Part shown: piece after piece, positions 34,965 to 45,060 of the stretch
Layout of the letters: the number at the start of each line of letters is the position of its first letter
Numbering within the stretch: position 1 is the stretch's first letter
Assembly (NCBI GenBank): GCA_963995525.1
Contig: OZ023206.1
Span: 50,609,713-50,673,712, forward strand
Direction of reading: 5' to 3'
DNA: 64,000 bases
Source of the DNA: Escarpia spicata
Lineage: Eukaryota; Annelida; Polychaeta; Sabellida; Siboglinidae
Notes under the pieces: generated by a model
What the model saw: the letters and a program-made list of their open reading frames with translations, nothing else
What the model was told of the DNA's origin: nothing
The model's database searches: none
Made by a program: the position numbers and the translations under genes

Positions 34965-36685
34965 TGGCATAATGTATGATACATAACGAAAAGTAGGGTC
35001 AGGAGACTCCTCTAAGACTGTGGTAGTCGCTGTCGAGGAGCCACCTTTTGTAATAAAACTTTAACTGAATCAATACATCACCTAATCAAATTCTTCCAGA
35101 ATAAAAAAAAAAAACATAATATGTATGCATGTGTGTAGTGTGAGCAAACTTACATAATTATTGAGTTTGTCGTTCAGGCACTGTTTTGTACTGTATCAAG
35201 TTGACAGGTGGTTGTCGGTTCTTAATTTTGCATACATATATAGCAATTTTGCCTGGTGCATGTTACTTGATAGTTTTATAAAAATAAAGTTCAACATACT
35301 TGGCAAATCCTTGTGAACTGTGTGTACAAAGCTTTTCTTTGACTATATCAGGAATGTTATTTAGTAAAAGTGGTAAATTATGCCTAAGGCATTTCTTAGC
35401 AAATTCATGTTTAATTTTATAAGTGTATATTTTATTATTGACTCTTGTATCGTGATTATGTACCTCATAGTTAAACATTATTCTCCAGTTTTTTTTTAAT
35501 AAACTGGTAATTCATTGTGTAAATATTTATATTAAAATTGTAATTGTTGTAATTTAAGAATGTCACCTACTTTTAACAAGTTGATTTTTGTGTGAAGTGG
35601 TTCTGTGTGGGAAGTATAATTACTTAAGGTAATAATTCGCAGGGCTTTCTTTGAAGTTTTATTATTCTATTTGATTGAAAACCCACGCCACGATGCAATA
35701 ATTAATGTGTGACACTATTACAGAATTATATATTATTATTTTAATATGAAGAGGTAACACATGTTAACATTTATTTAAAATGCCAATTTTTTTTCAGAAC
35801 AAGCATTTGATATTTTTCAGAGTGCTTTTTCCAGTTTAGATTTGTATTTATAATTAAACCCAAACAAATTATTCTTTGACTTGTTCAATATTTACATTGT
35901 CTACCTTCAGGGTAAGTGTCTGTATATTTTGCTTTGCCTTTTGAAATGTCATGTTTATTTATTTTGAGCCATTCATTTATTTTTAAAAGTTCTTCATTTA
36001 TTAAAGATTCTAAATGTTCGTCATGTATGTTATCGCTAAAAGTGTTTAGTGTACTAACTAGAGTTGTATCATCAGCATAAATAATGAAATTTAAAAATGT
36101 ACTGGCTTGTGCAAAATCATTGATGTATATGATGAATAACAGGGTTCCTAAGATTGAACCTTGTGATTTACCTGTTGTTATTAATAACATATTTTATTTT
36201 ATATTGTCATTTTCCGTATATTGTTTACGATTTGTTAGGTAACTGCTGAATAAGTTCAGATGTGTTCCATGTATACCATAATATTTCAATTTGTCAATTA
36301 AAATTAAATGGTCAATGGTATCTAGATATGGTAAATATTAATGGGTATTTCATCCTTATCCAGTTTGGTTATTATTATATATATTAATTCTAGTGCTGCG
36401 TATTCAGTTGAATGTTTAGGTCGGAATCCATACTGATGGTCAAAAAAAGCTTAGGGTCTTTCAAATAAGATGATAATTGGTCAAAAATAATGTTTTAAGT
36501 ACTTTTGAAATAGCTGATAGAAGAGATATGCGTCTATAATTATTGAATACTGCTGGCTCACCTTTTTTATAAATGGGAATTACCTTAGCAATGTTTAGTT
36601 TATCAGGGAATATGCATGTGGTTAATACTTGATTTGTTAATAAAGATAAAGATTTGGTTAGTGCAGGTTCAAGCATTTTTAGCAG
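34965..36685 (-). pseudogene. CR1/Jockey-superfamily LINE, RT core to 3' UTR (3' part of the 35.0-43.1 kb element)
   Basis: Minus strand. 36676-36461 carries RT fingers ('LLTNQVLTTCIFPDKLNIAK', 'NNYRRISLLSAISKVLK'). About 36440-36375 reads 'DHQYGFRPKHSTEYAALELI'. The frame 36190-35885 includes 'GSILGTLLFIIYINDFAQAS' and an intact 'IIYADDTTLVS' catalytic box. 35478-35263 is the C-terminal region ('YKIKHEFAKKCLRHNLPLLL'). A 3'-UTR hairpin sits at 35005-35042. Only a few shifts and stops separate the pieces, so this is among the youngest LINEs here. It continues at 36686-37755 and beyond the LTR element at 42161-43130. Confidence 0.85.
35005..35042 (-). other. LINE 3'-UTR hairpin
   Basis: Plus-strand 'gactcctc' (35005-35012) pairs with 'gaggagcc' (35035-35042), and an inner 'gact/agtc' stem fills the loop. 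Homologous two-stem hairpins occur at 11742-11773 and 49905-49952. Confidence 0.55.
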
Positions 36686-37755
36686 TTTGGTAGAGAGACC
36701 ATCACACCCACAGCTACTTTTTTTGGATAGATTAATTATTGTTCTCTTTATGGTATCTTCTTCAAAATATTTAAATATAAATTTAATAGTTTACTATTTT
36801 ATTTAGATAATATGAATGATCATGAATGCCTTTATATTTAATATCATTAGCCAGATTACTACCTATATTGGTAAATAATGTATTGAATTTATTTGCAATT
36901 TCTAATTTGTCTGTCACAATAGAATCGGATTCTTAAAAATATTTTGGAAATGATTTATTAATTTTATGTTTAGACAGGATTTCATTTATAGTTTTCCAAG
37001 TGGTTTTTTATAAGAAATTTAAATTGATTAAAACATTTGTCAAAAATATTATTGCTTTGCTTTGCGAAAACTTCTTTTCAAAATACTATTGTATGTTTTT
37101 AGATTAATCAATAATACGCCATATTCAAAAGATTCAGAGTGTGTGATTTTTAATTGTTTGTAAAGTTTGTCTCTGTATCGTATTGAGGTTTGCAAGCCTT
37201 GAGTTTTCCATGTAGATTTTTTTATGCTTATATTGATTACATTTCACTAATTTGCTAGTCATATATTTATTTTTAGCTTGATTTATTTCATTGATGATAA
37301 TATTATAATTATGATTTGGATCAGCGTTTGAACATGAATCAATTTTTTTTGGTATTTCAGAAGAGATTATATCATTTCTGACTTTTAATATAGCCTCTTT
37401 ATTTTGTACACTAACTCGTATAAATTGTGTAGTATGTTCCTCTTTTAGAGCAGTGTTCATAAGCATTAAATAAGGTTGATGATCAGACAATTTTTTAATT
37501 AATATTCCTCTTGTACTTTGCAAAACATGCTTTGTTAAATTACATAAAACATTATCAATATGTGTACCTGTACATGTTGTGAACCTAGTAGGAAGGGGTA
37601 GAGACTAAATGAAGTTAACAAGTCAAAGAAAGTGCTACAGTGATGTTGCTCGTTTATTTTTAACATATTTATATTGTAGTCCCCTGCAAGAATAAGGTTG
37701 TTGTTTTGATGATGTTGCATAGATGATATGACTATTGCAAATTAATTTATAAATT
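36686..37755 (-). pseudogene. LINE linker and endonuclease C-terminal part, duplicate copy 1
   Basis: On the minus strand, 37720-37535 reads 'NNLILAGDYNINMLKINE', the endonuclease GDxN motif and following text. 37523-37134 is the inter-domain linker ('ILIKKLSDHQPYLMLMNTAL', 'KVRNDIISSEIPKK'). From about 37242 to 37755 the sequence is a near copy of 37757-37778 plus 42166-42669, so this part of the LINE is tandemly duplicated. Confidence 0.8.
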
Positions 37756-37778
37756 AAATTTCACTAATTTGCTAGTCT

Positions 37779-38133
37779 GTTGTATATGAACCGTGATGTA
37801 TATGATGTTCTGAAAATCAGGGGGGAGTGTTGTATATGAACCATGATGTATATGATGTTCTGAAAATCAGGGTGGAGTGTTGTATAGAAGTGCAGTGTGG
37901 CTTAGAAGTGCAGTGTATTTTGGGCGTGTCCTTTATTGCTCGGCGGGCTTCGTCGGCGGCGACGTTGGCACAATGCCGCGTTGATATGTAATGGCATTAT
38001 GCGAGGTTGACCGGTATGTGGAACACTGGCTTGTTGGGAGCAGTCAGACGAAAAGCGACGTGTGTGTGAGTGCTGCAATTAAAACGTTCTCTCTCTTCAC
38101 CAGTGAGTTGTTTGCTGTTACTTTGACGCTACA
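37779..38133 (+). repeat. 5' LTR
   Basis: Two 49-50 bp units each starting 'tgttgtatatgaacc' and ending in a purine run (37779-37827 and 37828-37877) precede a 256-bp core (37878-38133) ending 'gacgctaca'. The 3' LTR has only one such unit. Confidence 0.9.
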
Positions 38134-38156
38134 AGCTATTCCGGCTATACTGAGCA

Positions 38157-38948
38157 ATGGTGGAGAGCGCGATAGAACTGCGTCTAATCCCGGAATTCAG
38201 CGGAGATGCCACCCAGAATGTTGTAGAGTGGCTGGAGAAAGCGGAACTTGTTTGCAATTTGCGTGGCATAGTCCACTTGGAAAGTGTTATACCGCTTCGT
38301 CTGACTGGCGGCGCCTTCGCCGTCTACCAGCAACTCCCTGACGCGGACAAGAAGGGCAGTGAGAAGATTAAGAAAGCGCTGCGAACCGCCTTTGCTGTTG
38401 ATTCGTTCAAAGCTTATGAACAATTTGTAGCAAGGAGGCTGCAGCCCGGGGAGACGGTAGATGTGTTTCTGGCGGAGCTGCGTAGGCTCGCTGTGCCGTT
38501 CGGCGGACTAAGTGACAAAGCGCTTGCGTGCGCTTTTGTAGCAGGACTGCCTGATACTGTGAAACAACTGCTTAGAGCTGGTTCGCGTATGGATGAGCTG
38601 CCAATTGATCAAATTTTGACAAGAGCGAGAGCCGTCCTGAAGGATGAGGTTGGTGTTGCGGCCGCTGTTAGTGCGGTGAGAATGGGTGCTGGTGCGCCAG
38701 TGAAGCGAACGGCTGTGACGTCAGGGTTACTGTGTTTCGAGTGCAACCTGCCGAATCATCTGGCCAGAGATTGTCTGCGCCGCCGGAAGGGTCGCGGCAA
38801 TGCATATGGCGGGCGTGCACGAGGTGGCGGACGAGGCGGTATGAGGTGTTACGAATGCGATGGTCTTGGTCACTTTGCGTCGTCGTGTCCGGGAAACGAG
38901 AACGGGGGGAGGCCGTTTGCGCTAGCCTCCAACCCCGACGTCCAGTAA
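38157..38948 (+). CDS. Gag-like protein with two CCHC knuckles
   Basis: 263 residues starting 24 bp after the 5' LTR. The N-terminal half resembles a retrotransposon capsid region ('VVEWLEKAELVCNLRGI', 'GGAFAVYQQLPDADKKG', 'FVARRLQPGETVDVFLAELR'). The C-terminal part has two nucleic-acid-binding knuckles, 'CFECNLPNHLARDC' at about residues 193-206 and 'CYECDGLGHFASSC' at about 231-244, within Gly/Arg-rich linkers. It would form the particle and package RNA. The frame is intact. Pol lies in the -1 frame and overlaps its end; a run of six G at 38904-38909 is one place a shift could occur, though no classical slippery heptamer is in phase. Confidence 0.85.
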   Translation: MVESAIELRLIPEFSGDATQNVVEWLEKAELVCNLRGIVHLESVIPLRLTGGAFAVYQQLPDADKKGSEKIKKALRTAFAVDSFKAYEQFVARRLQPGETVDVFLAELRRLAVPFGGLSDKALACAFVAGLPDTVKQLLRAGSRMDELPIDQILTRARAVLKDEVGVAAAVSAVRMGAGAPVKRTAVTSGLLCFECNLPNHLARDCLRRRKGRGNAYGGRARGGGRGGMRCYECDGLGHFASSCPGNENGGRPFALASNPDVQ

Positions 38949-41823
38949 GCGCCGCGGCTTTGCCGGTGACGGAGGTATCCGTTGACGGTGTCATGTGTGT
39001 TGCTCTCATTGACTCTGGGTGCTCACACTGCATCGTTCACGCGCCGTGCTGCGCATCGTGGACGAGAAAAAGTGCCGACGTGTTGACTGTGAGCGGTCAA
39101 AGGCAACGCTGTGAAGGTGTTGGCCGCGTTTAGCTCCGTGTTAGTAACGGCGACTCAGTGGTGGTTGATGTTTATGTTGTTGACTTCAAACCACTGGGTT
39201 TTGAGTTCATCCTGGGAATCAACGGCATCTCAGCTCTAGGCGGCGTGACGATCTTCCCTTCGCTTGCGTCACGTTTTGGGGCGCCTAAGACAGACGAGAA
39301 ACCGGTCTGCGCGGCTGCGATCGAGATTGACGAGCCGGACTTCTGTGTTTCGTTCGACGCTAGGGAGAAAGCTTGGACTGTTGCATGGAAATGGTCGGAT
39401 GACGCCGAGCCTCACGCTCTGCGAAACAGAGTTGCCGAGTATTCCACCCCGACTAGTGCCATATTGAGCTACGAGGCGGAAATTGAAGAGTGGATAACGA
39501 ACGGGTGGTTGAAGCCCTATGATGATGAGAAGTTTGGGCCTGCAAAAGGGTTGATACCGCTGATGGCGATTGTTCAGCAGAATAAAGACAAGGTACGGCC
39601 GGTGATGGATTTCCGTGAGTTGAACTCGTACGTGGACGCGTTCAAAGCGAGCGCGGATGTTTGTGCTGACAAGCTACGAGAGTGGCGGCGACTAGGAACT
39701 AACGTGGCAATTGTTGACCTTCGCAGAGCATACCTGCAGATACGAGTCCATGAATCTCTGTGGCCCTTCCAAACTGTGATCTTTCATGGGCAAAGGTACT
39801 GCCTCACGAGGTTGGGGTTTGGTTTGAATGTGGCGCCCAGTGTTATGAAATCTGTGCTTACCGCGGTGCTGACGCAGGACGAGACTGTCGACCGTGCCAC
39901 TTCGTCTTACCTTGATGACATCTTCGTAAACGAGGACGTGGCCTCAGTTCAATGCGTCGAGAACCATCTGTTGCGGTACGGTCTTGAATGTAAATCAGCG
40001 GAACGTGTGGCTGACGGAGCTAGAGTGTTGGGCCTGGAAGTTTGGGGGGAGCGAGGAGAGCTGCGTTGGAAGCGCAACAACGCGTTCGACGAGGTTCCGA
40101 ACACGCTGATGAGGCGCTCGGTGTTCTCGTTTTGTGGAAAGCTCGTCGGCCACTTGCCGGTGTGCTGCTGGCTCCGAGTTGCAACGGCGTTCATAAAACG
40201 GAGGGCCAATTCGTCGATCAGCACGTGGGATGAGGAGGTCTGTGATGAGTCGCTGCGCGCAATGCTGGAAGACACGGTTCGAAGAGTGAAACAGGATGAT
40301 CCAGCAAAAGGTCGATAGGATGTCGTTGGTGATGAGGCGACGGTGTGGGTGGACGCAAGTTCCTTGGCACTGGGTGTCGCGATTGAGGTGGACGGTCACG
40401 TGGTGGAAGATGCGAGCTGGCTGCGGTCCGAAGATGCCTCCTCCCACATAAATATGGCTGAACTGGACGCAGTGATAAAAGGAGTCAATGCGGCGCTCGC
40501 GTGGAAGTTGAAGAAGCTGCACCTGCGAACAGATTCTCTAACTGTTTATCACTGGATCTTGAACGCCCTGAGCGGAAAAGTCCGTTTGAAGACCAAGGCA
40601 TCCAGTGAGATGTTGATTCGTAGACGTGTTAACACAATCAAGGTACTGGTAGACGAATATGGTCTGGCCCTGGACATCGAACTTGTCCGGTCAGAATGTA
40701 ATCGGGCCGACGCTCTGACACGTGTGCCTCATAAATGGCTTGGGAAGCCAAACATGTGCGAAAAGCCGACTTTTGCTGTGTGCGGCGGTGCCGTTGACCC
40801 TCTGCCTGATGAAAGGATTGCTAGAATTCACGAGGTCACCGGGCATCATGGAATTAAGCGCACGCTATATTTCTCGCGAAAGCTGAGCCCGGCGGTGACC
40901 AGGAAGGAGGTGCAGCGAGTTGTTAAAGCCTGTCAAGTTTGCCAGTCTATCGACCCAGCTCCTGTAAAGTGGGCTAAGGGAGAGCTGAATGTTGATGAGA
41001 TCTGGCACAGGGTTGGTATATGGACGTGACCCATGTCAAGGGCTGTCATTACCTTACTCTAATCGACTGCGGGCCGACACGGTTCGCCGTTAGGCGACGC
41101 CTGCAACGACAGGACATTGACAGTGTGATTCAGCAGCTTGAGTTGGTGTTCTTCGAGCGTGGGGCGCCGGTGGAGCTGCTCATGGACAACGACTCGGCCT
41201 TTCGCAGTGGTGCGTTTAAGCAGTTTGCGGAGCGATGGGGACTGCGGGTTCGTTTTAGATGTGCCTATGTTGCTTCCGGGAATGGGATTGCCGAGAGGTG
41301 TCATCGATCGGTGAAGCGCATTGCGGCGAGGAAGTGTTGTCCAATTGCGGAGGCCGTTTATTGGTACAATGTGGCGCCGAAAGATGATGTCGACCCGGCA
41401 ACTGCCCCTGCGAACAAACTCTACAACTACGAGATACGAGTGCTTGGAATCGACCGCGTACTACACAATGAGCCAGGCGCAATCGACAGTCCATATGACG
41501 TTGGAGACGCCGTGTGGGTGAAGCCGTCAGAGAACCGGTGCCACACGAAGTTCAAGTTGGGAACTGTGACGGGAGTGATCTCCGATCACACCATGGAGGT
41601 GGATGGTATGCCACGACACGTACGCGACCTACGCTCGGCTGTACCACCGGAGGCTGCTCCTCCCGAGAGGTCGCAGACATTCAGTGACGACGAAGATCTT
41701 CCGCGGCTTCCTGCGCCTCAAGGATCTGAGGGGGAGTCTTCTGACAGTGAGGAAGAGGTAGACCGACCTCTGCCCAGGCGAAGCTCCCGGGAGAAACGAC
41801 CCCCAGATCTTTATGAACCATGA
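38904..41823 (+). pseudogene. Pol: protease, RT, RNase H, integrase; interrupted
   Basis: The protease carries 'VALIDSGCSHCIV' (about 39000), the DSG active site. An in-frame TAG at 39131-39133 precedes the RT, where 'VRPVMDFRELNSYV' (about 39594), 'NVAIVDLRRAYLQIRVHESL' (about 39703) and the catalytic 'SSYLDDIFVNE' (about 39902) are intact. A second in-frame TAG at 40316-40318 falls between RT and RNase H. RNase H retains its acidic residues ('WVDASSLALG', 'HINMAELDAV', 'LRTDSLTVY', 'NRADALTR'). The integrase has an HHCC-type region (about 40830-40940), then a 2-base shift near 41020, then a D,D-E core ('MDVTHVKG', 'LLMDNDSAF', 'NGIAERCHRS'). The C-terminus overlaps the first purine-tract repeat. 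Order places it with Ty3/gypsy, but the RT and RNase H are not of the commonest type. One copy with two stops and one shift is defective. Confidence 0.9.
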
Positions 41824-41841
41824 TGTATATGATGTTCTGAA

Positions 41842-41854
41842 AATCAGGGGGGAG
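41842..41854 (+). other. Polypurine tract
   Basis: 'aatcaggggggag' lies immediately before the 3' LTR at 41855. The same tract is repeated one unit later at 41892-41904 inside the LTR. Confidence 0.75.
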
Positions 41855-42160
41855 TGTTGTATATGAACCATGATGTATATGATGTTCTGAAAATCAGGGG
41901 GGAGTGTTGTATAGAAGTGCAGTGTGGCTTAGAAGTGCAGTGTATTTTGGGCGTGTCCTTTATTGCTCGGCGGTCGTCGTCGGCGGCGACGTTGGCAGAA
42001 TGCCGCGTTGTTATGCAATGACATTATGCGAGGTTGACCGGTATGTGGAACACTTGCTTGTTGGGAGCAGTCAGACAAAAAGCGACGTGTGTGTGAGTGC
42101 TGCAATTAAAACGTTCTCTCTCTTCACCAGTGAGTTGTTTTATGTTACTTTGACGCTACA
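41855..42160 (+). repeat. 3' LTR
   Basis: One 50-bp 'tgttgtatatgaacc' unit (41855-41904) followed by the 256-bp core (41905-42160). The core differs from the 5' core at roughly ten sites. TAGTC target duplication follows. Confidence 0.9.
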
Positions 42161-43130
42161 TAGTCATATATTTATTTTTAGCTTTATTTATTTCATTGAT
42201 GATAATATTATAATTATGGTCTGAATCAGCGTTTGAACATGAATCTAATGTGTTATGTATTTCAGAAGAGATTATATCATTTCTGACTTTTAATATAGCC
42301 TCTTTATTTTGTACATTAACTTGTATAAATTGTGTAATATGTTCCTCTTTTAGAGCAGTGTTCATAAGCATAACATAAGGTTGATGATCAGACAATTTTT
42401 GTATTAATATTCCTGCTGTACTTTGCAAAACATGCTTTGTTAAATTACATAAAACATTATCAATAAGTGTACCTGTACATGTTGTGAACCTAGTAGGAAG
42501 GGTAATTTGGGGTAGAGACTAAATGAAGTTAACATGTCAAAGAAAGTGCTACAGTGATGTTGCTCGTTTATTTTTAGAATATTTATATTGTAGTCCCCTG
42601 CAAGAATAATATTGTTGTTTTGATGATGTTGCATAGATGATATGACTATTGCAAATTAATTTATAAATTCGTTACAGTTTTCAGTTAAAGGCCTTGGTGG
42701 TCGGTATATATTTCCTATAGTGACTGTCTGCGATAAGCCTTCTCTATTTACCTTGTATTATTTGTCCCTCCCATTGTTCATACATATTTAATTTCATCTT
42801 TACTTCATAATAAAAGTGTTTATCTATATATATTAATAATCCCCCCTTTGGTGCTGCAACTTTTTCCTTGGGATATACAGTCATATCCATTTAATTGAAT
42901 CAATGATAAGTCATCATTCTCAGATAACCAGCTCTCTTGGAGACATATTATGCTAAATTTAAAATTTAAGGAAGACAAGTAATTTACAAATGCCTCGAGC
43001 TCACTAACCTTTACATTAATGGACTGTACATTTGAGCTTAGGATACTGAAATGTTTATTATTGTTTTGAACTAACAAATTCAATTTTTTTAAATCATAAT
43101 ATGACGATCGGCGTATTGTTGGCAATTAAT
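42161..43130 (-). pseudogene. LINE endonuclease domain and linker, duplicate copy 2
   Basis: Minus strand from 43125. 'HFSILSSNVQSINVKVSELE' and 'SIICLQESWLSENDDLSLIQ' give the N-terminal half of an APE-type endonuclease with the catalytic glutamate. 42634-42440 repeats the 'NNIILAGDYNINILKINE' motif. 42428-42156 repeats the linker. The true 5' end of ORF2 is probably near 43125. The element continues across the LTR insertion to 37778 and the other pieces. Confidence 0.85.
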
Positions 43131-43477
43131 TATTTTCATCAACAGTATTACTGATGTTTAGAATATTATTTAGACAATTATTTGTAATACCATCTCAGCA
43201 TATTTTCAATGTGCAGTAATGTTTCAGTAAGAGTGTGTGCCTTTAGTGTTTGAGTTACTAGATTTTGTTTAATAATATTTGTATTTTGTTCATGTAAAGC
43301 TAAAGCGGTGCATGATAAATAGCTACTTAAGGTGTCAGAGATAGAAAAGAAAAAAACATTATGTTTATAATTTTTTTATAGAAAAAAAGGATATGTAATA
43401 AAAAAGTCAGGACCATTTGACAAGATTTCCCGAGAAAAAAACTTTAGAATAAAACTGTGTTTCTAGTGGTAGGAGCT
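43131..43477. other. A+T-rich stretch upstream of the LINE ORF2
   Basis: No frame is recognised. It may be the spacer between ORF1 and ORF2 or the 5' region of the minus-strand LINE. Confidence 0.35.
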
Positions 43478-44075
43478 AATGCATTATACTGCATTCTAAC
43501 CAACACATTTCCAACATATTATATAAATGCAAAAAAAATGCAAAAAGTTTATTATATTATAACAAATAAAAAGTCATGTGTGGAAAATAAATAAACATTA
43601 AACTGAAAGCGAATCACAAGTGAGTGACAAATTGCACTAAGAGATTTTTAAAATGATTTAGAGAATACTGCAAATAGCAAAACAACGTATTAAAAGTAAA
43701 CGCACGTTAATACAAAAGCTTTTTTACATACATATAGTTCCTATAGCAGACATTGCAAATGCTAATGCAATCTAATGCATTTAACCCAACACATTTCCAA
43801 TATATATAAATGCATAGGTTATTATATTATAACAAATAAAAAGTCGTGTGGAAAATTAAGAAGCATTAAACAGAAAACGGAGCACAAGTCACGACACAAG
43901 TGAGTAACAAACTGCACTAAGATATATTTAAAAAAGTTGATATAGGGAACACTACAAATAGCAAAACAAGATATTAAAGAGAAACAAAAACCTACGTTAA
44001 TAGAAAAACGGATACCTTTTAACCAACTTATTTACATGCATACAGTTCATATAGCAGACATTGCCAATGGCAGAA
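43478..44075. repeat. Two-copy tandem repeat of about 290-305 bp
   Basis: 'caacacatttcc' occurs at 43501 and 43787, and 'atagcagacattgc' at about 43744 and 44051. Between them 'aacaaataaaaagtc' and 'caaatagcaaaacaa' recur. Non-coding. It lies between ORF1 (44125-44480) and ORF2 (from 43125) on the minus strand. Confidence 0.75.
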
Positions 44076-44124
44076 CTAGATTTCATGTCTGTCAGAAATG
44101 TCACGTGAGCATCAACTAATTGTT

Positions 44125-44480
44125 CACATCATTATCACCGTCATTTGGTGCTATGCCTTGCATGTCATTGGTACTTGTCCACCTCACACGAGGTGTATAT
44201 CCTGTGAATCACGTTGTTGACATCCTTGATTACAATGTTCCCATTGTAAGTCCAGCAGTCTCTGATTGTGTTTGCCTTTTTCAACACTCTTGTTGCGTAA
44301 GCCAACTTTGAGCGCATTATTGTCAAATCTTCATTGATGAACATCTTCAAACGTCGCTAGGCTACTCGTTCGTTCTTTTGTTTAAGTGAAGCTCTTGACT
44401 GAAACACTCTGTCGCGTGTCTTCTCCGATTTAAAGCGAACGATTACGGGTCGCGGTCTGGTGGAGGTGTCCGTTTTGCGA
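44125..44480 (-). pseudogene. LINE ORF1 RRM-type fragment
   Basis: On the minus strand 'RPRPVIVRFKSEKTRDRVFQ' then, after a stop, 'MKMFINEDLTIMRSKLAYAT' and 'DCWTYNGNIVIKDVNNVIH' form the RRM and C-terminal pattern of L1/L2-type ORF1 RNA-binding proteins. One stop (about 44350) interrupts it. It would bind the element RNA. It may be the ORF1 of the LINE whose ORF2 starts at 43125, with a 1-kb gap, or of an unrelated one. Confidence 0.7.
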
Positions 44481-44499
44481 CCAATTCTGTATACCATCA

Positions 44500-44790
44500 A
44501 CTCACTCAACTAACAGATTCGAGTAATGTGATTGGTTACCATGTAAAGATTAACGACACTATTAGACATGTTATACATTGGCGAGCACTACTTCTAAATT
44601 ATACATGTTAGGTAATAGCCCAAAAACCAGCTGTATGATTGTGAAGTCGACGCCTACAAAATATGTGAGCATAACGTCGATCATCTTCGCACCGTGGCGC
44701 CACCGTTTCCCTCCACTAATATAACGAGACACCGAAAGGTAAAGCCACCGCTGGACACTGTCGCAACCATAACGTTTCGTTTTTATTGTT
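44500..44790. repeat. Dispersed repeat R2, copy 2
   Basis: Same-orientation match of 16900-17165: 'acagattcgagtaatgtgat', 'gtgaagtcgacgcctac' and 'gtggcgccaccgtttccc'. Non-coding. Confidence 0.7.
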
Positions 44791-45060
44791 CCGTGTGATG
44801 GAACTCAAGGGAAAGCGAATGTCTCCATAGAATATGAGTACTTCCCTGGGGACTTGCTTTTATTCTAGATTGTCAGCTGTGAATCCAGTCCCTGGGTTCC
44901 CAATGTATAAGATTTCGTATTTTCAATTTTTCAATGTGGCATTTAGGGGGTTCTGGACAGAGGTATATTACATTTTTGTTCTCCGGCAACTGCATCCTAC
45001 TTGTTGGATGGATGGAAACACTGGTCCATATCTATCTCCTAAATCTCTCACTTCTGGCCC
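44791..45060. other. No recognisable gene
   Basis: The open frame 44834-45199 runs through this stretch without a recognisable domain. Composition rises in G+C toward the RTE fragment. Confidence 0.35.

Larger units (their letters stand above)
37779..42160 (+). mobile_element. Complete Ty3/gypsy-like LTR retrotransposon
   Basis: A 4.38-kb element with two LTRs (37779-38133 and 41855-42160) begins TG, ends CA, and is flanked by the 5-bp duplication TAGTC at 37774-37778 and 42161-42165. Internal order is gag, protease, RT, RNase H, integrase. It is inserted in a minus-strand LINE that had already undergone tandem duplication. G+C content is clearly higher than the surroundings. The 256-bp LTR cores differ at about ten positions by eye, so it is not a very recent insertion. 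The pol frame carries two in-frame TAG codons and one small frameshift, so this copy is defective. Confidence 0.93.

Noticed and set aside
39949..41304. Minus-strand frames over the LTR element pol
   Set aside because: Shadow frames of G+C-rich coding sequence; no recognisable domain.
41904..42224. 106-codon frame at the 3' LTR
   Set aside because: It lies within the LTR and flanking LINE; the same frame exists in the 5' LTR at 37991, so it is an LTR chance frame.
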